A stretch of 64,000 nt of DNA from assembly GCA_011523655.1 (NCBI GenBank), contig WTGH01000024.1:124001-188000 (forward strand). The letters are read 5' to 3'. Below, in pieces: positions 49,164 to 57,680 of this stretch (the stretch's first letter is position 1; the number at the start of each line of letters is the position of its first letter). A model generated the notes under the pieces. It was given only the letters and a program-made list of their open reading frames with translations, had not been told where the DNA came from and did no database searches. This DNA comes from Rhodospirillaceae bacterium. Lineage in GTDB: Bacteria > Pseudomonadota > Alphaproteobacteria > Bin65. Made by a program: the position numbers and the translations under genes.

Positions 49164-50651
49164 TCAGGCGCTGAACAGGAAAACGGCGCCGGTCACGGCC
49201 GCAAAGCTTGCGAGGGTGAAGAGGCCGTTCCAGCGCCAGGTCATCGCGGTTTCCTTCACGCCGGTCGCGCGGCCCAGGAGCAGCGCCGTGGTCCCGAACG
49301 GCGAGCCGGTGAGGTTGAGGCACCAGCCCATGACGAAGGCAAAGCCGAGCAGCGTCGGATCGAGATCGAGGCCCGGAAGGCCGATCAGCAGGCTGCCGAA
49401 GAAGGTTGCGGTCATGATCGGCGGGACGGCCAACTGCGACAGCAGGGGCACGGCGGCGACGACCAGCAGATAGATCGCCACGGCCGGCAGCCGCTCAGGC
49501 TGCAGCCATTCGCCGATGCCCGCCGGATCGAGCAGGCCGGCCAGCATCAGCCCGCAATAGCCGCCGGTCGACAGAGTCAGCGCTTCCGGCATGCTGCGCG
49601 GGATCGAGTCCGTCGCAACCTCGCCGATCCGCGCTGCGAAGGCGCCGCCCCCGGCCGGTCCGGCGCCGGCGGTCCGGGCCGTCCGCGACTGTACCCAGAG
49701 CCAGGCCAGTGTGACGAGCGGGGCCATCAGCATCAGCCCGACGATGACGATCGCGCCCGACGCCAGGACGATCAGCACGCACCCGCCGATCAGCGCCAAG
49801 CACACCAGCGAGAACCGGACCGCCGCCGCGCGGGGGAAGGTGCGGCGGATTCCGGCCGGGAGCAGGCCGTCGCGCGCCAGGCGGCGGCGCGCCCGTCGGC
49901 CCACGGCGCGGTCGTTCAGCCAGCCCAGCGGCAGGATCGCCACCGCAACCAGCGCGCCCATGCCGGCCAGCGCAATCGGGTCCGCGCCGACGATGACGAC
50001 CGGGATGAGCGCCTGGGTCACCGCCGTCGGCGACCAGGCGATGACCCAGGAAAAACCCCGGATCAGGGCCGACAGCTGACGCTGTTCCCGGATTGCCGCG
50101 GCGGCGGGCTCGTCGGCCCGCGTCGCCTCCACGCCCCGCATGATGAGCGGCCCGATCAGGCTGAGCGTGCCGAAGTTGAGGAGCAGGCCCATGATGTGGC
50201 TTCCGGCGTGCACCGCGAGATAACGCCGTCCGGGCGGCTGCCGGGTCAGGTAGTCGCCGAGCGCCAGCACCGACGCGGACCGGCTGGCCCCGACCCGCAG
50301 CAGCCCGATCAGGATCATGAAGGCGGCCAGAAAGGCGGCCCGCTGCAACGAGTGTTCGATCAGCGCGCCCGGCGCCGGCGCGGCGAGCAGGGCCGCCGCG
50401 GTTATCGCGGCCGCGGCCGCCAGCAGGCCGCGTTCGCGCCAGCCGGTGAGGCCCAGGCCGATCGCGTAGCACAGGACCAGGCAGACCGACGAGGCGAGCG
50501 CGGCGGCGCGCAGGCCGGCAAACTGATGGACCAGAACCGCCGCACACAGCAGCAGCAGGCCGCCGCCGAGCAGCCGGCCCACCGCAGCGCCCACTGCCGG
50601 GCGGGGCACATCGGAGGCCGGGTTTTCCCCGGTGGCGTCTTCCGCGCTCAT
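49164..50651 (-). CDS. Multi-spanning membrane transporter (ion-transporter-like)
   Basis: A 495-residue protein with about 12-13 hydrophobic segments. Paired half-sites SWVIAWSPTAVTQALIPV and WCLNLTGSPFGTTALLLGRA contain Ser-Pro loops similar to those binding substrate in the ion-transporter (DASS/CitMHS-like) superfamily. Family name is uncertain and no substrate is known. It lies 40 bases after ccmC on the same strand, so it may be co-transcribed with it. Confidence 0.65.
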   Translation of the reverse strand: MSAEDATGENPASDVPRPAVGAAVGRLLGGGLLLLCAAVLVHQFAGLRAAALASSVCLVLCYAIGLGLTGWRERGLLAAAAAITAAALLAAPAPGALIEHSLQRAAFLAAFMILIGLLRVGASRSASVLALGDYLTRQPPGRRYLAVHAGSHIMGLLLNFGTLSLIGPLIMRGVEATRADEPAAAAIREQRQLSALIRGFSWVIAWSPTAVTQALIPVVIVGADPIALAGMGALVAVAILPLGWLNDRAVGRRARRRLARDGLLPAGIRRTFPRAAAVRFSLVCLALIGGCVLIVLASGAIVIVGLMLMAPLVTLAWLWVQSRTARTAGAGPAGGGAFAARIGEVATDSIPRSMPEALTLSTGGYCGLMLAGLLDPAGIGEWLQPERLPAVAIYLLVVAAVPLLSQLAVPPIMTATFFGSLLIGLPGLDLDPTLLGFAFVMGWCLNLTGSPFGTTALLLGRATGVKETAMTWRWNGLFTLASFAAVTGAVFLFSA

Positions 50652-50691
50652 GTCGAAGGCCCGGGGCGGCGGTCGTGCGGTCGCTGCACCC

Positions 50692-51417
50692 CTATCGCGC
50701 GCCGAGCTGCCGCAGTTGCAGGGCGCGCCGCCGCTGGGCCAGCAGGGCGGCCCGGCTGCGCAGGATCAGGACCGTCACGAAATAGGCCATGAAGCCGGCG
50801 ATCGTCAGCAGCAGCGGCCACAGCATCGAACTGTGAATCGACGGGCCGGAGAGTTTGAGGATGCTCGCCGGCTGGTGCAGCGTGCTCCACCAGTCGACGG
50901 AAAACTTGACGATCGGCAGGTTGACGACCCCGACGACGGCGAGCAGCGCCGCCGCCCGGGCGCCGCGCTGCGGGTCGTCGAACGCCCGGGCCAGCGCGAT
51001 ATGCCCGAGATAGAGGAAGAACAGCACCAGCACCGAAGTCAGGCGGGCGTCCCACACCCACCAGGCGCCCCACATCGGCTTGCCCCACAGCGACCCGGTG
51101 GCGAGCGCCAGCGCGGTAAAGCAGGCGCCTATCGGCGAGGCGGCCTGGGCCAGGATATCGGCGAGCGTATGGCGCCAGATCAGGCTGGCCGCGCTGAGCG
51201 CCGCCACGACGAGATAGACGAACAGCGCCATCCAGGCCGACGGCACATGGACATACATGATCCGCACGCTCTCGCCCTGCTGGTAATCGGCCGGCGCGAA
51301 GACCAGCGCCCAGGGAAGGCCGATGCCCAGGCAGATCAGGGTGGCCGCCAGGCTCCAGGGGTAGACGGCGCGGGCCATCCGGTTGAACCGGGCCGGGTTG
51401 GCGAAGCGGTGGAACAT
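50692..51417 (-). CDS. ccmC: Heme exporter protein CcmC
   Basis: A 241-residue inner-membrane protein with six membrane segments. The tryptophan-rich heme-handling motif is WGAWWVWDARLTSVLVLFF (about residues 119-137), and the flanking histidines are in MYVHVPSAW and WWSTLHQPAS. CcmC loads heme onto CcmE in cytochrome c maturation. Neither ccmA, ccmB nor ccmD is next to it, which is unusual. ATG at 51417 gives the normal MFHRFANPARF start. Confidence 0.93.
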   Translation of the reverse strand: MFHRFANPARFNRMARAVYPWSLAATLICLGIGLPWALVFAPADYQQGESVRIMYVHVPSAWMALFVYLVVAALSAASLIWRHTLADILAQAASPIGACFTALALATGSLWGKPMWGAWWVWDARLTSVLVLFFLYLGHIALARAFDDPQRGARAAALLAVVGVVNLPIVKFSVDWWSTLHQPASILKLSGPSIHSSMLWPLLLTIAGFMAYFVTVLILRSRAALLAQRRRALQLRQLGAR

Positions 51418-51474
51418 GGGCCGCAGGATAGGTCCGCTTCCGCGGCGCACCATCCCGGCGCTTTGTCGCCGCTT

Positions 51475-51828
51475 CTATTCTCGCGATCGGATCGTTGCCC
51501 GTTGTCGCGCCCGGTCGCGCAAATGCTCCTCGCGGGTTCCGAATTCGGTGCGCGGGTGTCCGTCTTCGAATTCCGGGATGGTTTGGCGATCTTCTTCCTG
51601 ATTTCGTTTGTAGCGGCGCGCCGCTTCGAGCAACTGCAACCGTTTCCATTTCAGGTAGGCGTGCTCGTGTCTGGTGACGGGTTCCTTCTTGCCCCGGCAG
51701 ACACGCACGAATTGGATGCCGCTCTTTCCGCGCGGCTTCATAGTCCCCTCGTCGAGCGCGCGATACCGGTCGAGGTTTGCGTCGATCAGCGCCCGTTCTT
51801 CCTCGTTCAATTCCAGCGGGTCGGTCAT
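51475..51828 (-). CDS. Hypothetical charged protein
   Basis: A 117-residue protein, very hydrophilic with many Glu, Arg and Lys and no membrane or signal segment: MTDPLELNEEERALIDANLDRYRAL, then YLKWKRLQLLEAARRYKRNQEED. It looks helical, and no family is recognised. An AGGGAA ribosome site lies 8 bases upstream. It is the only reasonable frame between ccmC and the divergent lipid-A-domain gene, but it may be spurious. Confidence 0.5.
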   Translation of the reverse strand: MTDPLELNEEERALIDANLDRYRALDEGTMKPRGKSGIQFVRVCRGKKEPVTRHEHAYLKWKRLQLLEAARRYKRNQEEDRQTIPEFEDGHPRTEFGTREEHLRDRARQRATIRSRE

Positions 51829-52018
51829 TCAACAGTTCCCTGCAAGGTGAAGAAATTCAACAGACCCGTCCTCACTGTTCCGTACGATTCTCGGGCCATT
51901 GTACGGCACCGACCGGGTGCGCCGCCAACGGCATTCGCGCGGCACCGTGCCGTCTGGCGCCGGCAGCACCGTCCCGGCAGCGTCGTTCCGTTCCCCTGCA
52001 GGAAGGACTCGTTATCCC

Positions 52019-52408
52019 ATGGAATTTCTCGAAACGCTCAAGGGCCTGATGAATGTCGAGACGTCCGGCGAGCTGATCTGGGTGATGGTCGGCTTCCTGG
52101 GGCAGGCCATGTTTTCGGCCCGTTTCATCATCCAGTGGTTCGTCAGCGAGAAGGCCAAGGAGAGCATCGTTCCCATCGCCTTCTGGTATTTCAGCATCCT
52201 GGGCGGGATGACGCTTCTGACCTACGCGATCTGGCGCCGCGATCCGGTGATCATCTGCGGCCAGGCGGGCGGACTGATGATCTACGCCCGGAATCTCTGG
52301 TTCATCTACAGCAAGCGCGCGCGCGAGGCGGACAGGGTGCCGACGGACAGCGACGCGGAGCGGCTGGCTGCCGACGCTGCGAACGAGGCGGAAAGGAAAT
52401 CGGGATAA
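52019..52408 (+). CDS. Lipid-A-disaccharide-synthase N-terminal domain protein
   Basis: A 129-residue membrane protein with three to four hydrophobic segments. WVMVGFLGQAMFSARFIIQW, ESIVPIAFWYFSILGGM and CGQAGGLMIYARNLWFIYSK are the LAB_N signatures. It has no glycosyltransferase part. Such small proteins occur near lipid A or aminoarabinose-type genes; the role may be in lipid or flippase function. Start ATG 52019 begins MEFLETLKGL after AGGAAGG. Confidence 0.87.
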   Translation: MEFLETLKGLMNVETSGELIWVMVGFLGQAMFSARFIIQWFVSEKAKESIVPIAFWYFSILGGMTLLTYAIWRRDPVIICGQAGGLMIYARNLWFIYSKRAREADRVPTDSDAERLAADAANEAERKSG

Positions 52409-52414
52409 TCCGGG

Positions 52415-53293
52415 TTAATCCCCCGGCGGCAGCCGTTCGATCTGTTCGGGGTGGGTGGCGACGATCAGCGGGCCGTTCCGGCTGCGCACCCAGCCGCGCA
52501 CGCGGATTTTCCGGCCTTTCAGGGCCCGGAGATCGAAGCCGGCCCGGCGGAACAGCCGGCGGGCGCGGGCGCCGACCCGCACGGTAAAGTCGGTCCGCCA
52601 GTCGTCGCCGAAATTCAGATAGGTGACGCTCCGGAACGCGGCGACGGCTTTCACCACGCCCTCGACGATCTGCCAGGATTCGAGGTCGCGCCGCACCGAA
52701 CCGGCCGTTCGGACGGCATAGCGCCGATGCGCCCACAGGCCGAGGCCGGCCCGGCGTGCCGTGTCTTCCCGGGCCAGCAGTTCGGCGATGCGCGCCTGAT
52801 TTCCGGCATAGCTGCGCACCCGGACATGGCCGGCGGATACGAGTTCGCCCTGGACCCAGCGCGGCCCGACGAAAAGATGGACGATCAGGCGGCCGTAGCG
52901 ATCGATGCGTCGGCCGGCGCGGTACAGGCGGACCCGCCGGCCGAGGACGATGGCCGCAAGCGCCCGCCGCGCCGCTTCGGCATGGGGCCAGGGGCCGCCG
53001 TCGCGGCCGGCCATGCGCGGCGCGTCGATGCCGGCCAGCCGCGCCGTGTCGCCCGATGCCAGCCGCACCGCCGCACCGTTCATGACCTCGACGATACCCG
53101 CTTCGCCGGCCGGCTGCAGCGCCTCGGGCGCGGCCGCGGCGTGCGCCGCCAGCGGGGCCGGCAACAGAGAGAAGAACAGCGCCGCCGGTCCGGCGCCGCG
53201 GCGCAAGGAACGGGTGACCTTGCGGCCACGCTCGGCTACAGATGCGCCTCGCGCCTTCGCTACCGCCGGCAAGCCGGCCGCCCTGTCATGCAT
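52415..53293 (-). CDS. Thermonuclease (SNase)-like secreted protein
   Basis: A 292-residue protein. After a hydrophobic leader (GPAALFFSLLPAPLAAHA) the Staphylococcal-nuclease-like core has ARLAGIDAPRM (Asp of the Ca site, about 104-114), RRVRLYRAGRRIDRYGRLIVHLF and LLAREDTARRAGLGLW, so the catalytic Arg/Glu positions appear partly changed. The first ATG (53293) overlaps the divergent iminopeptidase start by six bases; a TTG at 53216 would give a normal signal peptide and is also possible. Function unproven. Confidence 0.72.
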   Translation of the reverse strand: MHDRAAGLPAVAKARGASVAERGRKVTRSLRRGAGPAALFFSLLPAPLAAHAAAAPEALQPAGEAGIVEVMNGAAVRLASGDTARLAGIDAPRMAGRDGGPWPHAEAARRALAAIVLGRRVRLYRAGRRIDRYGRLIVHLFVGPRWVQGELVSAGHVRVRSYAGNQARIAELLAREDTARRAGLGLWAHRRYAVRTAGSVRRDLESWQIVEGVVKAVAAFRSVTYLNFGDDWRTDFTVRVGARARRLFRRAGFDLRALKGRKIRVRGWVRSRNGPLIVATHPEQIERLPPGD

Positions 53294-54289
53294 GCCGAAG
53301 CCAATCCGTCCGTCTCCCGATCCGTTTCCGATTCGGCTTCGACTGCCCGGGCCGAGCTGTTTCCGGCCATCGAACCTTACGACACCGGGTTCATCGCGCT
53401 CGATCATGGCCACAGGATGTACTGGGAGCAATCGGGCAACCCGGCCGGTGTCCCGGTCGTGTTCCTGCATGGCGGGCCGGGCGCCGGCACGTCGCCGACC
53501 CACCGGCGCTATTTCGATCCCGCCCACTACCGGATCGTCCTGTTCGATCAGCGCGGCGCCGGCCGGTCGACGCCGCCGGGCCATCTTGAGGCCAACACGA
53601 CGCAACACCTGATTGCCGATATGGAGAAGCTGCGGGCGCTGCTCGGCATCGACTCCTGGTGGCTGTTCGGCGGGTCATGGGGCAGCGCCCTGGCAATGGC
53701 GTATGGCGCGGCCCATCCGGCGCGCTGCCGCGGCTTTGTCCTGCGCGGAATTTTCCTCGGCCGCCGGACCGAGCTGGACTGGTTCCTCACCGGCATGAAG
53801 CGGATTTTCCCGGAAGCCCATCGCCGCTTCGCCGAATTCGTCCCGGCGGACGAGCGCGGCGATCTGCTGACCGCCTATCTCGCGCGGTTGACCGATCCCG
53901 ATCCGGCGATCCACCTGCCCGCCGCCCGGGCGTGGAGCGCGTATGAGGGCGCCTGCTCCACGCTGCTGCCGAGCCCCGACACCGTGACGGCCTTCCAGCA
54001 GGATCGCATGGCGCTCGGTCTCGCACGGGTCGAAGCGCATTATTTCAGGCATGCCATGTTCCTGGAGGGCGTCGACCTGTTGCAGGGCATCGCCGGGCTC
54101 CGCCACCTGCCCTGCACCATCGTCCAGGGCCGCTACGACGTGGTGTGCCCGATCGCGACGGCCGACGAACTCGCCCGGGCCTGGCCCGAGGCCACCTATA
54201 TCGTGGTGCCGGACGCCGGCCATTCGGCGATGGAGCCCGGAATCCGCCGCGCCCTGCTGGAAACGATGGAACGCTGCAAGGAAGCGTGA
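53288..54289 (+). CDS. pip: Proline iminopeptidase
   Basis: A 333-residue alpha/beta-hydrolase. HGGPGAGTSPTHRRYFDP is the oxyanion-hole region, GGSWGSALAMAYG (about 126-138) holds the catalytic Ser, and IVQGRYDVVCP and VPDAGHSA supply Asp and His. IDSWWLFGGSWGSAL is a pip signature. Removes N-terminal proline from peptides. Its start is shared with the divergent thermonuclease gene. Confidence 0.92.
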   Translation: MHAEANPSVSRSVSDSASTARAELFPAIEPYDTGFIALDHGHRMYWEQSGNPAGVPVVFLHGGPGAGTSPTHRRYFDPAHYRIVLFDQRGAGRSTPPGHLEANTTQHLIADMEKLRALLGIDSWWLFGGSWGSALAMAYGAAHPARCRGFVLRGIFLGRRTELDWFLTGMKRIFPEAHRRFAEFVPADERGDLLTAYLARLTDPDPAIHLPAARAWSAYEGACSTLLPSPDTVTAFQQDRMALGLARVEAHYFRHAMFLEGVDLLQGIAGLRHLPCTIVQGRYDVVCPIATADELARAWPEATYIVVPDAGHSAMEPGIRRALLETMERCKEA

Positions 54290-54305
54290 GACGACTATGC
54301 CGGGC

Positions 54306-54602
54306 CTATCCGGCCGCAGAATCGATGAAGCGGGCGAGGGCGATATCCTTCTCGGTGACGCCGCCGGCATCGTGAGTGCTCAGCGTGATTTCGACCCGGT
54401 TGTATACGTTGAACCATTCGGGATGATGATCCGCCCGCTCGGCATAGAGCGCGACCCGCGCCATGAAGCCGAAGGCTTCGTTGAAATCCCGGAACCGGAA
54501 GTCCCTGGCAATCGCGTCGCGGCCGTCGACCTCCGACCAGCCGGCGAGTCCTGCCAGCGCCTCGGCGCGCGCCGCGCCGGTGAGCCTTTCAATCATCGTC
54601 AT
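54306..54602 (-). CDS. 4a-hydroxytetrahydrobiopterin dehydratase
   Basis: A 98-residue pterin-4a-carbinolamine dehydratase. The signature is [30 protein letters not shown] (two adjacent His and the Glu-Trp, about residues 58-87). The enzyme regenerates tetrahydrobiopterin. No phenylalanine hydroxylase gene is near. Length and motif are normal. Confidence 0.93.
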   Translation of the reverse strand: MTMIERLTGAARAEALAGLAGWSEVDGRDAIARDFRFRDFNEAFGFMARVALYAERADHHPEWFNVYNRVEITLSTHDAGGVTEKDIALARFIDSAAG

Positions 54603-54617
54603 CCTCCCGCGCCGGGC

Positions 54618-54665
54618 CGAACCCGGCCCCGAACCCGGCCTCGAACCCGGCCTCGAACCCGGCCA
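54618..54665. repeat. Four 12-bp tandem repeats (CGAACCCGGCCT type)
   Basis: Exact 12-bp spacing, with one or two substitutions between units, located between the pterin dehydratase and zinc peptidase starts. It may be a length-variable spacer in the divergent promoter region. Confidence 0.8.
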
Positions 54666-54703
54666 TGCCTTGTGCGGCGCGCCGCGCTTCCTATCTCGGC
54701 GCT

Positions 54704-55207
54704 ATGGCCGCAAGAGACCGCATAACGCCCCGCCGAAACCGGGCAATCCCCGTCGTTACACCGCAGAACCGGCCGCGGCAAGGCGCGCCGGCGGTCGAGC
54801 GGGCGGTTGAGCGTACGGCTGGGACGGACGATCCGGACGAGAAAATCCTGGCGATCGCGGAGCGGTGCTATGCGGCGCTTCCCGCCGAATTCCGGCGCTA
54901 TGCCGACAATGTCGTCATCACGATCCAGGATTTTCCCGACGCGGATACGCTCGCGCGTATGGGCTGCACGACGCGCTGGGATCTGCTCGGCCTCTACAGC
55001 GGCATCGCCGTCGGCGAGAAGGAAGCCGGATATGTCGCGCCGACGCCCGACCGGGTCTTTCTCTATGCCCGCCCGATTGCGGCCTATGCGAAAGATACCG
55101 GGGAACGGCTCGCCGACGTCGTCCGCCATGTCCTGATCCACGAGATCGGCCACCATTTCGGCCTGTCCGACGCCGATATGGAACGGATCGAGGCGGCTTG
55201 CCGGTGA
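54704..55207 (+). CDS. Metallopeptidase of the minimal zinc (zinicin-like) type
   Basis: A 167-residue protein with the active-site motif VLIHEIGHHFGLSDADM (about residues 145-161). Before it comes a beta-rich domain (YADNVVITIQDFPDAD, WDLLGLYSGIAVGEK). It is a conserved small bacterial metalloprotease of unknown substrate (DUF1025-type). The start at 54704 was chosen as the ATG after the tandem repeat. Adjacent to the Lon-family gene, so perhaps in the same transcript. Confidence 0.82.
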   Translation: MAARDRITPRRNRAIPVVTPQNRPRQGAPAVERAVERTAGTDDPDEKILAIAERCYAALPAEFRRYADNVVITIQDFPDADTLARMGCTTRWDLLGLYSGIAVGEKEAGYVAPTPDRVFLYARPIAAYAKDTGERLADVVRHVLIHEIGHHFGLSDADMERIEAACR

Positions 55208-55274
55208 ACCGCCGCACGGCTGCCGGGTTGCCCGCTCGCGGGAACCTGCCTTCGGCAACAGGACAGGACCCCAG

Positions 55275-57680
55275 ATGGCCTCCACCGACCCCCTGACGCC
55301 TGAAGAACTGCGCTGGACCTGCGATCCGGCAGCCCTCGGTTTCGAGACCACGGCCGAACTGGAGCCGATCGAGGATGTCGTCGGCCAGCCGCGGGCGGTG
55401 GCGGCGCTCGAATTCGGCGTCGGGATGGACCGGCGGGGCTACAACCTGTTCTGCTTCGGCCCGCCGGGTTCCGGCAAGCATTCCATTGTGCGCAGCCATA
55501 TCGTCCGCGCCGCGAACGGCCGGCCGCCGGCCCCGGACTGGATCTACGTTCACAATTTCGACGAGCCGCACCGGCCGGCGGCGCTGAAATTGCCGACCGG
55601 GCGCGCGGGCCCGTTTCGCGAAGCGATGGAACAACTGGTGCGCGAACTCAAGGCCGGCATCCCGGCCGCCTTCGAATCGGACGAGTACCAGGCGCGCCGG
55701 AATGTCGTGGAGCAGGCGTTCCGCAATCGCCAGGCCGCAGCGTTCGGTGCGCTGCAGCAGGAAGCGGCCGCGCAGAATATCGTCGTCGTTCGCGGCGAAC
55801 AGGGTTTCGCCTTTGCGCCGGCGGCCGATGGCCAGCCGATGCAGCAGGACGCCTTCGACGCGCTGCCGGAAGACCGGCGCGCGGCCTTCCAGAAGCTGGT
55901 CGAGGGGTTTCAGGCCAGGCTGCAGGAGGTGATGCGCCAGTATCCGGCATGGGAGCAGGAGACCCGCGCGGTCCTGCGGACGCTCAACCGCGAAGTCGCC
56001 CGCAACGTGACCGCCGTTCTCGTCAAGGGAGTCAGGGACGCGTTCTCGGACCTGCCCGAAATCGTCGCCCATCTCGGCCGGATCGAAGACGATGTCGTCG
56101 ACAATGTGTTCGATTTCCTGAAAGCGCAGCACGAGCAGCGGCCGGCGGGCGAAAGCGGCCGGCAGATCGCCGATCTGGTCGGGCGGCCCAACGAACTGAC
56201 GGGCCGCGACGAAAACGCCGGTTTCCGGCGCTACGCCGTCAACGTCGTCGTCCAGCACGATCCGGCAGGCGGTGCGCCGGTCGTCACCGAAGATGCGCCC
56301 GCGCTGGGCAACCTGATCGGCCGGGTGGAGCACACCGCCCGGTTCGGCACCCTGGTCACCGATTTCTCGCTGATCAAGCCGGGCGCGCTGCACAGGGCCA
56401 ACGGCGGGTTCCTGATCGTCGACGCGCGCAAGCTGCTGATGCAGCCGATGGCGTGGGAGGAGTTGAAACGCGCGCTGATTGCCCGCGAGGTCCGGATCGG
56501 CACGCTGCCCCAGCTCATGGGCCAGCAGACGACGGTGACGCTCGATCCCCAGCCGATACCGCTGAATGTAAAGGTCCTGCTGATCGGCGAACCCGGCCTG
56601 TACTACACGCTGGCCGCGCGCGACCCGGATTTTGCCGCCCTGTTCAAGGTGGCGGTCGAGTTTGCCGGTCATCTGGACCGGACGGCCGAAAATACCGCGC
56701 TCTACGCCCGCCTGATCGCCAGCATCCAGCAGCGCGAGAATTTGCTGCCGCTCGCCGCACCGGCCGTCGCCCGACTGCTGGAACACGCGGCCCGCGCGGT
56801 CTCGGACCGGACCAAACTGTCCGCGCAGGTGGCCGAAATCTACGACATCATGCGCGAAGGCGAGCATGCTGCGCGGCGCGACGGCCGGGATACCGTCGCA
56901 GCGGACGACATCCGGTCCGCCATCCAGGCGCGGATCTACCGGTCCGATCGCATCCGCGAGACGATGTACGAGCGGATCGAGCGCGATTCGGTGCTGATTT
57001 CGACAGACGGCGAGGCGGTCGGCCAGATCAACGGCCTGAGCGTGCTCACGGTCGGCGGGTTCTCGTTCGGCAAGCCGTCCCGGGTGTCGGCCAGCGTCCG
57101 CTTCGGCAAGGGCGAAGTGATCGATATCGAGCGGCAGGTCGAACTGGGGGGGCCGCTCCATTCCAAGGGAATCCTCATTCTGCAGGGATTTCTCGGCCGG
57201 CGGTTCGGGCAGGACCGGCCGATCGCCATGTCGGCGAGTCTCGTGATGGAACAGTCCTATGGCGGCGTCGACGGCGACAGCGCCTCTTCGACGGAACTCT
57301 ATGCCCTGCTCTCGGCCCTGAGCGGCATTCCGATTCGGCAGTCTCTCGCCGTCACCGGTTCGGTCAACCAGTTCGGCGAGGTGCAGGTGATCGGCGGGGT
57401 GAACGAGAAGATCGAGGGTTTCTTCGACATCTGCCGCGCACGCGGATTGACGGGCAGGCAGGGCGTGCTCATCCCGAAATCCAATGCCGGGAACCTGATG
57501 CTGCGCCGGGACGTCGTGGATGCCTGCGCCGAAGGCCGGTTCCGGGTCCACGCCGTCGCCTCGATCGACGAAGGAATCGAGGTGCTGACCGGGATCGGCG
57601 CCGATACCGTCAACGCACGGGTCGGCGAGACTCTCGACCGGTTCGCTGAACGGGCCAAGGAGTTCGCCGGAAGTTTCTAG
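55275..57680 (+). CDS. ATP-dependent Lon-family protease (AAA plus C-terminal Lon protease)
   Basis: An 801-residue protein. Residues about 40-75 hold the AAA P-loop CFGPPGSGKHS, a coiled middle region (about 130-280) follows, and the C-terminal Lon protease has the Ser-Lys dyad: Ser in GDSASSTE (about 669) and Lys in GGVNEKIEGF (about 710), about 41 apart as in Lon. It lacks the Lon N-terminal domain and is the LonC/LonB-like soluble type. RANGGFLIVDARKLLMQP is the Walker B region. Intact length; substrates unknown. Confidence 0.9.
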   Translation: MASTDPLTPEELRWTCDPAALGFETTAELEPIEDVVGQPRAVAALEFGVGMDRRGYNLFCFGPPGSGKHSIVRSHIVRAANGRPPAPDWIYVHNFDEPHRPAALKLPTGRAGPFREAMEQLVRELKAGIPAAFESDEYQARRNVVEQAFRNRQAAAFGALQQEAAAQNIVVVRGEQGFAFAPAADGQPMQQDAFDALPEDRRAAFQKLVEGFQARLQEVMRQYPAWEQETRAVLRTLNREVARNVTAVLVKGVRDAFSDLPEIVAHLGRIEDDVVDNVFDFLKAQHEQRPAGESGRQIADLVGRPNELTGRDENAGFRRYAVNVVVQHDPAGGAPVVTEDAPALGNLIGRVEHTARFGTLVTDFSLIKPGALHRANGGFLIVDARKLLMQPMAWEELKRALIAREVRIGTLPQLMGQQTTVTLDPQPIPLNVKVLLIGEPGLYYTLAARDPDFAALFKVAVEFAGHLDRTAENTALYARLIASIQQRENLLPLAAPAVARLLEHAARAVSDRTKLSAQVAEIYDIMREGEHAARRDGRDTVAADDIRSAIQARIYRSDRIRETMYERIERDSVLISTDGEAVGQINGLSVLTVGGFSFGKPSRVSASVRFGKGEVIDIERQVELGGPLHSKGILILQGFLGRRFGQDRPIAMSASLVMEQSYGGVDGDSASSTELYALLSALSGIPIRQSLAVTGSVNQFGEVQVIGGVNEKIEGFFDICRARGLTGRQGVLIPKSNAGNLMLRRDVVDACAEGRFRVHAVASIDEGIEVLTGIGADTVNARVGETLDRFAERAKEFAGSF

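Noticed and set aside
54618..54665. CRISPR-like repeat array
   Set aside because: The 12-bp units are adjacent with no spacers, so it is a simple tandem repeat.
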